Origin: Methylotenera sp.
Lineage (GTDB): Bacteria > Pseudomonadota > Gammaproteobacteria > Burkholderiales > Methylophilaceae
Assembly (NCBI GenBank): GCA_027487055.1
Contig: JAIYEJ010000227.1
Location: 1 to 6,171, forward strand
DNA length: 6,171 bases
Direction: 5' to 3'
Under the pieces are notes generated by a model. That model was not told the DNA's origin. It made no database searches and worked only from the letters and a program-made list of their open reading frames with translations. Of the stretch, positions 1 to 5,628 are shown piece by piece (within the stretch, counting starts at the first letter, position 1; each line of letters starts with the position of its first letter). The position numbers and the translations under genes are program-made.

Positions 1-1
1 G

Positions 2-1450
2 ATTGCAGATGGTAAAGGTGCAGTTGCGTTGGCAGGCATTATGGGTGGTGAGCCAAGTTCTGTTACATTAGAAACAAAAGATATCTTTTTAGAAAGCGCT
101 TTTTTTACACCTGACGTGATTGCAGGTAAAGCCCGCCGCTTGGGCTTAAGCACCGATTCTTCTTACCGATTTGAGCGAGGTGTGGATTTTGGTAACACGT
201 TGCAGGCGTTGGAGCGAGTAACCGCACTAGTGGTAGCCATTTGCGGCGGCAAAGTAGGTGGAACTACACAAGCGGTGAGCAGCTTGCCTGCGCGTAAAAA
301 GGTGACTTTACGCTATAGCAGGTTGCTTTCTGTTTTGGGCATTTTGATTCCGCAAAAAACTGTTGGTACTTTGCTGGCGCAGTTGGGCTTTGAATTTAGC
401 GAAAATGACGATGTGTTTACTGTAGAAGCGCCCACTTATCGCTTTGATATCGTGCGCGAAGAGGATTTAATAGAGGAAATTGCTCGGCTATATGGCTTTG
501 ATAAAATCGAAGCAATTGCACCTATTGCCTCACTTGTCATGTTGCCCGCCCCAGAAGCTACATTAGATAAGGCTTGGGTGGCAGGTGTTTTGAGTATGCA
601 GGGTTATCAAGAAGTGGTTACCTATAGTTTTGTAGATGAAACTTGGGAGCGCGATTTGATGGGCAATACAAATGCGATTAAGCTTAAGAATCCAATTGCT
701 AGCAACATGAATGTGATGCGGAGCGGTTTGTGGGGCGGATTATTGGATGTGCTTAGCTACAATTTGAACCGTAAGCAAGAGCGCGCCATGCTGTTTGAGA
801 TTGGCGCAAGTTATTTTGCAGATCAGCAAGCTTACCATGAAGATGCGCGTGTGGCAGGCTTATGTTATGGCGCATTTAATCCAGAACAGTGGAGTACTGA
901 TGCGCGTGATGTTGATTTTTATGATGTCAAGGCGACAGTGGATGCGCTTACCCATGGGCAGGCTAATTATCGCGCTGAAACCCATTCTGCTTTGCATCCA
1001 GGGCAATCTGCGCGCGTGTATTTTCAGGGTAAAGCCATTGGTTGGTTGGGTAAGTTACACCCTAAATGGCAACAGCAATATGGATTAACAAAAAATACGG
1101 TGATGTTTGAGTTAAGTTTGCATGATTTGCTGCAAACAAAAGTAGCAAAATACCAAGAAGTCTCTAAGTTTTTACCAATTCGTCGCGATATTGCGGTGCT
1201 TGTGGATATCAATTTACCTGTACAGACTATTGTTGAGGCAGTCAATCAGGCTAATATCCAACTGTTGCATCAAATACAATTATTTGATGTGTATGTTGGA
1301 AAAGGGGTGCCTGAAAATAAAAAAAGCCTTGCATTTCTTGTACTTATGCAAGATACTCACAAAACGCTCGTTGATGTTGAGGTAGACGCTGCAATGGCCA
1401 AATTGCTCAATCTGCTAGAGAAAAAGTTCGACGCCGCATTAAGAAATTAG
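2..1450 (+). CDS. pheT: Phenylalanyl-tRNA synthetase beta subunit, 3' part (5' end outside window)
   Basis: Beta chain of the cytoplasmic alpha2-beta2 enzyme that charges tRNA-Phe. The frame is open from base 2, so the visible 482 residues are the C-terminal ~60% of a protein usually near 790 residues. The TTG at 29 is an internal Leu, not a start. Visible in order: the end of the B3/B4 editing domain (LAGIMGGEPSS at fragment residues 10-20, then GKARRLGLSTDSSYRFERG); a B5 domain at about 99-166 (KVTLRYSRLL, EAPTYRFDI, EEIARLYGFD); the catalytic-like core at about 185-375 (NPIASNMNVMRSGL, LFEIG, HPGQSARV); and a ferredoxin-fold anticodon-binding domain at about 388-481 (FLPIRRDIAVLV, LFDVYVGKGVPENKKS). 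It ends at TAG 53 bp before ihfA, the usual pheT-ihfA arrangement. No frameshift or missing motif is seen. Identification is very secure. Confidence 0.97.
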   Translation: MADGKGAVALAGIMGGEPSSVTLETKDIFLESAFFTPDVIAGKARRLGLSTDSSYRFERGVDFGNTLQALERVTALVVAICGGKVGGTTQAVSSLPARKKVTLRYSRLLSVLGILIPQKTVGTLLAQLGFEFSENDDVFTVEAPTYRFDIVREEDLIEEIARLYGFDKIEAIAPIASLVMLPAPEATLDKAWVAGVLSMQGYQEVVTYSFVDETWERDLMGNTNAIKLKNPIASNMNVMRSGLWGGLLDVLSYNLNRKQERAMLFEIGASYFADQQAYHEDARVAGLCYGAFNPEQWSTDARDVDFYDVKATVDALTHGQANYRAETHSALHPGQSARVYFQGKAIGWLGKLHPKWQQQYGLTKNTVMFELSLHDLLQTKVAKYQEVSKFLPIRRDIAVLVDINLPVQTIVEAVNQANIQLLHQIQLFDVYVGKGVPENKKSLAFLVLMQDTHKTLVDVEVDAAMAKLLNLLEKKFDAALRN

Positions 1451-1492
1451 TGATAAATAATTTAAGATAATACAAAAAAAGCATTGAAGCTC

Positions 1493-1498
1493 AGGGGA
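1493..1498 (+). promoter_or_regulatory. Shine-Dalgarno of ihfA
   Basis: AGGGGA lies five bases before the ATG at 1504. It is a strong site that fixes the ihfA start, in contrast to the next gene, which has no such motif. Confidence 0.8.
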
Positions 1499-1503
1499 TT
1501 TTT

Positions 1504-1800
1504 ATGACATTAACAAAAGCAGATTTAGCTGATTTACTGTTTGAGCAAGTTGGGCTAAATAAGCGTGAGGCCAAAGATATGGTCGAAGCGTTTTTTGAAG
1601 AATTGCGCACCGCTTTAGAAAAAGGTGATAGCGTTAAATTATCAGGTTTTGGTAATTTTGAATTACGTAAAAAATCTGAGCGCCCAGGCCGCAACCCTAA
1701 AACAGGTGAAGAAATACCAATTACAGCGCGTCGTGTCGTGACATTTCATGCAAGTCAAAAATTAAAAAGCAAGGTTGAGGATCATTACGCTAACGCATAA
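1504..1800 (+). CDS. ihfA: Integration host factor alpha subunit
   Basis: Nucleoid-associated protein that pairs with IhfB to bind WATCAR-N4-TTR sites and bend DNA about 160 degrees. It acts in sigma-54 promoter looping, replication and recombination. The 98-residue length is typical. The HU/IHF fold is seen throughout: N-terminal helices (LTKADLADLLFEQVGLNKREAKDMV, residues 3-27), the GFGNFELR turn near 48-55, and the beta-arm around GRNPKTGEEIPI (62-73) with Pro65, the residue that intercalates into DNA. The alpha-type sequence and the position just after pheT separate it from IhfB and HU. It lies 53 bp after pheT and 27 bp before the MerR-like gene, so it is probably co-transcribed. A GATAAT at 1466-1471 could be part of a local promoter, but no convincing -35 was found. 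A full-consensus IHF site lies about 0.85 kb downstream, before the porin gene. Confidence 0.97.
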   Translation: MTLTKADLADLLFEQVGLNKREAKDMVEAFFEELRTALEKGDSVKLSGFGNFELRKKSERPGRNPKTGEEIPITARRVVTFHASQKLKSKVEDHYANA

Positions 1801-1827
1801 AGAAATAAATTTTATTCAATTACTTTT

Positions 1828-2238
1828 ATGACAGAGCTAATCGCAAAAACCCAATTACCACCGATTCCCGCCAAGCGGTATTTTACCATTGGTGAAGTAA
1901 GTGATTTGTGTGGCGTTAAGCCACATGTGTTGCGTTACTGGGAGCAAGAGTTTACGCAGTTAAAACCTGTAAAACGTCGCGGTAACCGAAGATATTATCA
2001 GCATCACGAAGTATTGTTAATTCGTAAAATTCGCGATTTGCTTTATGAGCAAGGCTTTACAATTAGTGGTGCGCGCAATAGATTAGATGGCGCTGAAGAA
2101 AAAGCAGAAGTCGTTGAAATGCCACAAGAACAGACAACCGCGCAGGTTGTGCGTTTAAAACCTGAATCTACAAATGTTGTTAACTTTGTTGATTTAAGAA
2201 AAAAATTAAGCGAAGTAATTCAATTACTACGCGCATAA
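1828..2238 (+). CDS. Small MerR-family transcriptional regulator
   Basis: A 136-residue DNA-binding protein. The winged helix-turn-helix is at residues 17-60 (RYFTIGEVSDLCGVKPHVLRYW, then RRGNRRYY), followed by the helical region IRKIRDLLYEQGFTISGARNRL (66-86). The rest is a short charged, low-similarity linker and a final amphipathic helix (about 120-136, VDLRKKLSEVIQLLRA) that may dimerise. There is no Cys-based metal pocket, so it is not a metal sensor of the MerR or CueR kind; its effector and targets are unknown. From memory, this type is a conserved neighbour directly downstream of ihfA in beta- and gammaproteobacteria. The start is chosen because the N-terminal LPPIPAKRYFTIGEV stretch is typical of the group. 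No purine-rich Shine-Dalgarno precedes the ATG (1801-1827 is A/T-rich), so translation may be weak or coupled to ihfA. Confidence 0.9.
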   Translation: MTELIAKTQLPPIPAKRYFTIGEVSDLCGVKPHVLRYWEQEFTQLKPVKRRGNRRYYQHHEVLLIRKIRDLLYEQGFTISGARNRLDGAEEKAEVVEMPQEQTTAQVVRLKPESTNVVNFVDLRKKLSEVIQLLRA

Positions 2239-2288
2239 GTTTTAATTAATAGCCAATTCTGGCAAACAAATTAACAGTATTATTTTTT

Positions 2289-2317
2289 AAGCGCTAGGTG
2301 AGTCACCTAGCGCTTTT
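2289..2317 (+). terminator. Rho-independent terminator of the pheT-ihfA-merR unit
   Basis: A perfect 12-bp stem, AAGCGCTAGGTG (2289-2300) with CACCTAGCGCTT (2304-2315), and a 3-base loop AGT. The T-rich tail is short (TTTT, 2314-2317). It lies 50 bp after the MerR-like stop codon. Confidence 0.85.
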
Positions 2318-2333
2318 CATTTATAATGCACGC
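2298..2333 (+). promoter_or_regulatory. Probable promoter of tRNA-Pro, stringent type
   Basis: A perfect -10 TATAAT is at 2322-2327. The best -35 is GTGAGT at 2298-2303 (3 of 6, 18-bp spacer), lying in the loop and 3' arm of the upstream terminator. The discriminator GCACGC (2328-2333) is GC-rich, as known for ppGpp-repressed stable RNA promoters. The predicted start near 2334 gives a leader of about 38 bases before the mature tRNA. The -10 is convincing and the -35 weak. Confidence 0.55.
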
Positions 2334-2371
2334 TCATTGCTTAATTCATTTTCATTTACTGCAATGCGGCT

Positions 2372-2448
2372 CGGGGCGTAGCGCAGCCTGGTAGCGTACT
2401 AGTCTGGGGGACTAGTGGTCGCAGGTTCGAATCCTGCCGTCCCGACCA
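2372..2448 (+). tRNA. tRNA-Pro, anticodon GGG
   Basis: A 77-nt cloverleaf folds completely. Acceptor stem CGGGGCG (2372-2378) pairs with CGTCCCG (2438-2444) with one G-U. D-stem GCGC/GCGT is at 2381-2384 and 2394-2397. Anticodon stem CTAGT/ACTAG (2399-2403, 2411-2415) closes the loop CTGGGGG with anticodon GGG at 2406-2408. T-stem GCAGG/CCTGC (2421-2425, 2433-2437) carries loop TTCGAAT. Discriminator A and genome-encoded CCA are at 2445-2448. The first acceptor pair C1-G72 is the bacterial tRNA-Pro identity mark. It reads CCC, and CCU by wobble. No integrase or attachment duplication is seen beside it. Confidence 0.97.
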
Positions 2449-2463
2449 TTCAATTTTAAAATT

Positions 2464-2489
2464 TTTTCCCTTAAAATTTTAAGGGAAAA
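2464..2489. repeat. 26-bp perfect palindrome after tRNA-Pro
   Basis: TTTTCCCTTAAAA is followed directly by its reverse complement (centre 2476/2477), 16 bases after the CCA end. As RNA it forms a hairpin whose only strong pairs are the CCC/GGG block. It is not followed by a T-run on the + strand, so it is a poor intrinsic terminator. It may be a processing or 3'-trimming barrier for the tRNA transcript. Confidence 0.6.
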
Positions 2490-2605
2490 GTTAAAGATAC
2501 AAACATCTAGTTTTATTTCTCATCGTCAGTTAATTATCAGTTTAAACCAATTATTTTATAAAAAATGACCTAGTTAGGAACCAATTGCATGACAGTTGCA
2601 TTTTA

Positions 2606-2622
2606 TGCACCATATCGGTGAA
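2606..2622. promoter_or_regulatory. NtrC-type binding site 1
   Basis: TGCACC-ATATC-GGTGAA matches the NtrC consensus TGCACY-N5-RGTGCA at 11 of 12 positions (final CA is AA). Its centre at 2614 is 20 bp (about two helical turns) from site 2, so two dimers would sit on the same face. The consensus is known from enterobacterial glnA; that the regulator here is NtrC is inference. Confidence 0.6.
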
Positions 2623-2625
2623 TTG

Positions 2626-2642
2626 TGCACTAATATAGTGCA
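2626..2642. promoter_or_regulatory. NtrC-type binding site 2 (perfect dyad)
   Basis: TGCACT-AATAT-AGTGCA fits the NtrC consensus at all 12 defined positions and is a perfect palindrome around a 5-bp spacer. It lies about 275 bp upstream of the porin start codon, next to site 1. Confidence 0.65.
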
Positions 2643-2655
2643 AAAAGTATTTTAA

Positions 2656-2668
2656 TATCAATAACTTA
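2656..2668 (+). promoter_or_regulatory. Consensus IHF binding site
   Basis: TATCAA-TAAC-TTA matches WATCAR-N4-TTR at every defined position. It lies 14 bp after NtrC-type site 2, on the gene-proximal side, where IHF bends DNA between enhancer and core promoter in known NtrC/sigma-54 systems. The motif is AT-rich, so a chance match is possible in this composition. Confidence 0.5.
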
Positions 2669-2703
2669 GCTTGGTTGTGCAAAAGTTGTTGTAAAAATGC
2701 AAA

Positions 2704-2733
2704 TTGCTTAATTTCAAGTTGCGATTGTATAAA
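2704..2733 (+). promoter_or_regulatory. Possible sigma-70 promoter of the porin gene
   Basis: TTGCTT (2704-2709) is followed by an 18-bp spacer and TATAAA (2728-2733), giving 3 of 6 and 5 of 6 matches. It would start near 2740, with a leader of about 178 bases and the NtrC-type sites about 105-125 bp upstream. It is a candidate only; AT-rich DNA offers several others. Confidence 0.3.
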
Positions 2734-2779
2734 TTTATGAAATTTTTGTTTGATTAAAACCGATTCAGTTGTTAGGTTG

Positions 2780-2798
2780 ATTACATGGGTGATGTAAT
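2780..2798. repeat. 7-bp inverted repeat in the porin leader
   Basis: ATTACAT (2780-2786) and ATGTAAT (2792-2798) are separated by GGGTG. It could be an operator or a small leader hairpin. It overlaps a weak sigma-54-like pattern, GG at 2788-2789 and TTGTT at 2798-2802. Confidence 0.4.
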
Positions 2799-2838
2799 TG
2801 TTAGCTAAGTTAATATGGTTAATTATTAAATAAAAGCA

Positions 2839-2855
2839 CTCACTGATTTGGTGCA
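2839..2855. promoter_or_regulatory. Third, weaker NtrC-like dyad
   Basis: CTCACT-GATTT-GGTGCA keeps 10 of 12 NtrC consensus positions; only the first two bases differ. It lies 62 bp before the start codon, downstream of the likely promoters, so if it is bound it might restrain transcription. It is less certain than the two upstream sites. Confidence 0.35.
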
Positions 2856-2906
2856 TCTAATCAGAAAAATTTGTAGTAAATTTAGTTGTAAGATTTTTTA
2901 ATTAAC

Positions 2907-2912
2907 AAGGGA
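2907..2912 (+). promoter_or_regulatory. Shine-Dalgarno of the porin gene
   Basis: AAGGGA ends five bases before the ATG at 2918 and supports this start, which also gives a complete signal peptide. Confidence 0.75.
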
Positions 2913-2917
2913 AACAT

Positions 2918-3898
2918 ATGAAAACTTCTAATTGGTTTTTAAACCGTCAAGTATTAAGTGCACTTTTAGCTGCGCCAATGTTGTTAAGTGCAACAGCATA
3001 TGCGGACGAGGCTGCGCCAGCAGCAGTTGTAGAAGCGGCTGCACCTGCGGCACCAGCTGAGCCAGCATCGCCATGGACATTATCTGCAAACATCAACTTT
3101 ACATCTGATTACTATGCACGTGGTGTGTCACAATCATGGCATGATCCTGCGATTCAAGGCGGTTTTGATGTGAGTCACTCAAGTGGTTTTTATGCAGGTG
3201 TATGGGGTTCTAGCATTTCTGAGCGTACCTATGTAGGTGGTAATACAGAGTTTGACCTTTATGCTGGATACAACGGTACATTTGGCGCGGTTGAAGGTTT
3301 AGGTTATACGGTTGGTGTGATTGGATATATTTATCCTAGTGGTGGTTGGGATGAGTATGATTTATTAACTGGTATAAGTGGTAAAGTTGACGAAGACTTT
3401 GATACTTGGGAAGCTAACTTTGGTTTATCTTACAAATGGGTAAGTGCTAAAGTTTCTTATACTTTAACTAACTGGTACGGTGCACAAAAATCAACTGGTT
3501 GGACAGATGATAGTGATGGTACTATCTACTACGAATTAAATGCTTTAGTGCCAACCTCAATCTGGGGTCTTAATTTAATTGCGCACGTAGGTTATTTGGA
3601 CGTTGAAGGTGAATTAAGTCGTGATCCATTTTATGCTGGTGCAAATACAAATATCAACGGTCAAATTGTTGAGACTAGCCCTAATATGACCGATTGGAAA
3701 ATTGGTTTAAGTAAATCTTTCGAAATCGCAGGTGCTGCTGGTTATAACGCCAGCTTAGTGTATGTAGGCGGAAACAACGGCGGAAAAGATGGCTACTGGG
3801 GTAATCTTGGATATGGTGGCTCAAGCTTTACAACTAAACCGGGTAGTGAAGATTTAACGGATGGCCGTGTAGTGTTAACCGTAGGTCGCTCATTCTAA
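2918..3898 (+). CDS. TorF/TIGR02001-family putative outer-membrane porin
   Basis: A 326-residue exported beta-barrel protein. Residues 1-29 form a signal peptide (MKTSNWFLNRQ, hydrophobic core LSALLAAPMLLSA, likely cut after AYA-29). A flexible Ala/Pro/Glu-rich segment follows at 30-52. The family signature starts at about 53: WTLSANINFTSDYYARGVSQ, then QGGFDVSHSSGFYAGVWGS and TEFDLYAGY. The rest is alternating aromatic and polar strands rich in Gly, Tyr and Trp, and the protein ends VVLTVGRSF; the terminal Phe is the usual BAM recognition signal. The substrate is unknown. From memory, members of this family often sit beside glnK-amtB and have been linked to nitrogen control. No such neighbours are visible here, but the leader carries NtrC-type sites. 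It is monocistronic, ending at its own terminator. Confidence 0.85.
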   Translation: MKTSNWFLNRQVLSALLAAPMLLSATAYADEAAPAAVVEAAAPAAPAEPASPWTLSANINFTSDYYARGVSQSWHDPAIQGGFDVSHSSGFYAGVWGSSISERTYVGGNTEFDLYAGYNGTFGAVEGLGYTVGVIGYIYPSGGWDEYDLLTGISGKVDEDFDTWEANFGLSYKWVSAKVSYTLTNWYGAQKSTGWTDDSDGTIYYELNALVPTSIWGLNLIAHVGYLDVEGELSRDPFYAGANTNINGQIVETSPNMTDWKIGLSKSFEIAGAAGYNASLVYVGGNNGGKDGYWGNLGYGGSSFTTKPGSEDLTDGRVVLTVGRSF

Positions 3899-3928
3899 TT
3901 AAGGTTGTTATTTAATTTAGATGAATAC

Positions 3929-3959
3929 AAAAGGGTGCTTCTGCACCCTTTTTGTTTTT
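3929..3959 (+). terminator. Rho-independent terminator of the porin gene, partly bidirectional
   Basis: Stem AAAAGGGTGC (3929-3938) pairs perfectly with GCACCCTTTT (3943-3952) around loop TTCT. It is followed by TTTTTGTTTTT on the + strand. On the - strand the same hairpin ends in only four Ts, so it could also stop the convergent aminotransferase-mmsA transcript, less efficiently. Confidence 0.92.
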
Positions 3960-3980
3960 CTGAACTATTATTTTTTTAAG

Positions 3981-4109
3981 CTATTGTTTATTAAATATGG
4001 CTAAAAATGATTTGCCACGCAAGGTGGCGTTAATAGTCGGAAACACGCATTCTATTTCGGAAATTTTTTGCTGTTTAATCAGCGCCGCAATGGTTTTTAG
4101 TGATGACAT
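3981..4109 (-). pseudogene. Likely N-terminal stump of a PuuA/GlnT-type glutamine synthetase
   Basis: A 42-codon frame starting 22 bases after the mmsA stop, with AAAGAGA placed as a possible ribosome binding site. Its peptide begins MSSLKTIAALIKQQ and continues KISEIECVFPTIN..LRGK. This resembles the start of gamma-glutamylputrescine-synthetase-like glutamine synthetases, where a helix is followed by (V/I)EC(V/L).. D.NG..RGK. The usual Asp and Gly are Thr and Ala here, and similarity stops after RGK; the frame then ends in SFLAIFNKQ and TAG just before the porin terminator. A full enzyme has about 450 residues, so over 90% is missing, including every active-site motif. Such synthetases often accompany class III aminotransferases and aldehyde dehydrogenases in amine catabolism, which fits the position. 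The match is from memory and short; a genuine small peptide or a chance frame remains possible. Confidence 0.5.
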
Positions 4110-4131
4110 TGGGTTCTCTTTAAATGGCTGC

Positions 4132-5628
4132 TTATTTCATGGTGGGCATCACAAATTCGCTGCCTATGCTTTTACTGGCGGCAGGCCAGCGTGAGGTTGT
4201 GGTTTTTAAGCGTGTATAAAAGCGCACCCCCTCCATGCCGTAAATATGGTGGTCGCCAAATAATGAGCGCTTCCAACCTCCAAAACTATGAAACGCAATT
4301 GGCACAGGGATCGCCACGTTCACTCCCACCATACCCACTTGCACACGGTTAGTAAATTCACGAGCCACTTCGCCATCGCGGGTGAATATGGCGGTGCCAT
4401 TGCCAAATTCGTGATCATTAACCAGTTTTAAAGCTTCTTCAAAAGAATTGGTGCGTACCACAGATAATACGGGCCCAAAAATTTCCTCTTGATAAATGCG
4501 CATGTCTTTGGTGACATGGTCGAATAAACAAGGCGCTAAAAAGAAGCCTTTTTCGTGACCTACATGGCTATAGCCGCGACCATCAATCACAAGCTTTGCG
4601 CCTTCCGTCACACCTAAATCGACATAACTTTTGACTTTTGCAAAGTGTTGTGGTGTCACAAGCGGACCCATATCGGCCTTTTCATTTAAGCCTTGATCAA
4701 TAACAATTGTCTTCACTTTTTCTTTTAGTTTTTCTACTAATTTATCTGCCACATCCCCTACTGTTACAGCGACAGAAATCGCCATACAGCGCTCACCAGC
4801 AGAGCCGTAACCAGCTCCAATCAATGCATCCGCGACTTGGTCAATATCGGCATCTGGCATCACCACTAAATGATTTTTAGCGCCACCTAGCGCTTGCACG
4901 CGTTTGCCATTTTTAGTGCCGGTGCTGAATATGTGTTCTGCAATTGGCGTAGAGCCAACAAAGCTTATGGCTTGTACGCGTTTATCTGTCAGCAACACAT
5001 CTACCGCTTCTTTGTCTCCATTCACCAAGTTAAATACACCAGATGGTAAACCAGCTTCTGCCAATAAATCTGCAAGCATTAAACTAGCTGAAGGTGTTTT
5101 TTCAGATGGTTTAAGAACGAAGGTATTGCCTGTTGCTAAAGCCATGGGAATCATCCACAGCGGCACCATGACGGGAAAGTTAAACGGTGTAATCCCAGCT
5201 ACCACACCTAATGGTTGATGCATACTATAAGTATCGATGCCTGTGCCAACATTGTCGTTAAAGTCACCTTTCATTAGGTGCGGCATGCCACAGCAAAATT
5301 CAACCACCTCAATACCGCGTGTGACTTCGCCACGCGCATCTGAGATTGTCTTGCCATGCTCTAATGAAATGGCTTTTGCTAAATCGTTTGCGTGCAAATC
5401 TAGTAGTGCTTTAAATTTAAACATAATGCGTGCGCGGCGTAAGGCGGGCGTGGCAGACCAAGCAGGAAAAGCCGCTTCTGCAGCGCTGATTGCGCTAAGT
5501 GTTTCATCTACGGTTGCATTACTTAAATGTGCACTTACTTCACCTGTGGCAGGGTTAAAAACCTCGCTGTGTCTTCTGCCAGTACCTGCAACATGTTTGC
5601 CGTTAATGTAATGTCCAATCATATTCAT
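4132..5628 (-). CDS. mmsA: CoA-acylating methylmalonate/malonate-semialdehyde dehydrogenase
   Basis: Cytoplasmic NAD+-dependent enzyme converting methylmalonate semialdehyde to propionyl-CoA, or malonate semialdehyde to acetyl-CoA, with loss of CO2. The 498-residue length is normal for MmsA. Visible: GVVAGITPFNFPVMVPLWM (141-159, Asn150); LKPSEKTP (172-179) for the cofactor; SFVGSTPIAEHI (222-233); GYGSAGERCMAI (273-284) with nucleophile Cys281; EEIFGPVLSVV (381-391); and the C-terminal EFVMPTMK. GGAKNHLVVMPDAD (248-261) replaces the ELGGKSP-type block of hydrolytic aldehyde dehydrogenases and lacks their general-base Glu, as expected for acyl transfer to CoA. The start at 5628 (MNMIGHYINGK) overlaps the upstream stop as ATGA, with GGAG eight bases before it. 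ATG 5622, preceded by AGGA, is an alternative start. Extending to 5733 would run into the upstream gene and adds no family sequence. Coupled to the aminotransferase. Confidence 0.95.
   Translation of the reverse strand: MNMIGHYINGKHVAGTGRRHSEVFNPATGEVSAHLSNATVDETLSAISAAEAAFPAWSATPALRRARIMFKFKALLDLHANDLAKAISLEHGKTISDARGEVTRGIEVVEFCCGMPHLMKGDFNDNVGTGIDTYSMHQPLGVVAGITPFNFPVMVPLWMIPMALATGNTFVLKPSEKTPSASLMLADLLAEAGLPSGVFNLVNGDKEAVDVLLTDKRVQAISFVGSTPIAEHIFSTGTKNGKRVQALGGAKNHLVVMPDADIDQVADALIGAGYGSAGERCMAISVAVTVGDVADKLVEKLKEKVKTIVIDQGLNEKADMGPLVTPQHFAKVKSYVDLGVTEGAKLVIDGRGYSHVGHEKGFFLAPCLFDHVTKDMRIYQEEIFGPVLSVVRTNSFEEALKLVNDHEFGNGTAIFTRDGEVAREFTNRVQVGMVGVNVAIPVPIAFHSFGGWKRSLFGDHHIYGMEGVRFYTRLKTTTSRWPAASKSIGSEFVMPTMK
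5625..5628 (-). other. ATGA stop/start overlap coupling aminotransferase and mmsA
   Basis: On the minus strand the mmsA ATG (5628-5626) shares two bases with the aminotransferase TGA (5627-5625). Such an overlap usually means translational coupling by ribosome re-initiation and supports one operon with matched enzyme amounts. Confidence 0.85.

Larger units (their letters stand above)
2449..2917. other. Long AT-rich non-coding leader before the porin gene
   Basis: These 469 bases contain no convincing gene. The only longer open frame (minus strand, 2551-2856) has no ribosome binding site, has AT-driven composition and runs across the regulatory dyads. The region holds the palindrome at 2464-2489, a TTGCAT direct repeat (2585-2590 and 2596-2601, one helical turn apart), two NtrC-type dyads, an IHF site, a possible sigma-70 promoter, an inverted repeat at 2780-2798 and a third NtrC-like site. 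It reads as an elaborate control region for the downstream porin gene. Confidence 0.7.

Noticed and set aside
795..1385. Overlapping short open frames within pheT on both strands
   Set aside because: They are shadows of the intact pheT frame with no independent support.
2372..2500. Integration (att) site at the tRNA 3' end
   Set aside because: No integrase, no duplicated tRNA 3' end and no mobile genes are in the window.
2585..2601. TTGCAT direct repeat, 11 bp apart, as a separate element
   Set aside because: Six-base repeats are expected by chance in AT-rich DNA; noted only as part of the leader.
2551..2856. 101-codon open frame on the - strand in the porin leader
   Set aside because: It has no Shine-Dalgarno, a composition driven by AT content, no recognisable domain, and it covers the regulatory dyads.
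3997..4194. 65-codon open frame on the + strand (MAKNDLPRKVAL...)
   Set aside because: It is antisense to the mmsA 3' end and to the glutamine-synthetase-like stump, has no ribosome binding site, and its minus-strand counterpart gives the meaningful similarity.
4904..5611. Open frames of 104 and 124 codons on the + strand opposite mmsA
   Set aside because: They are antisense shadows of a clearly coding minus-strand gene.
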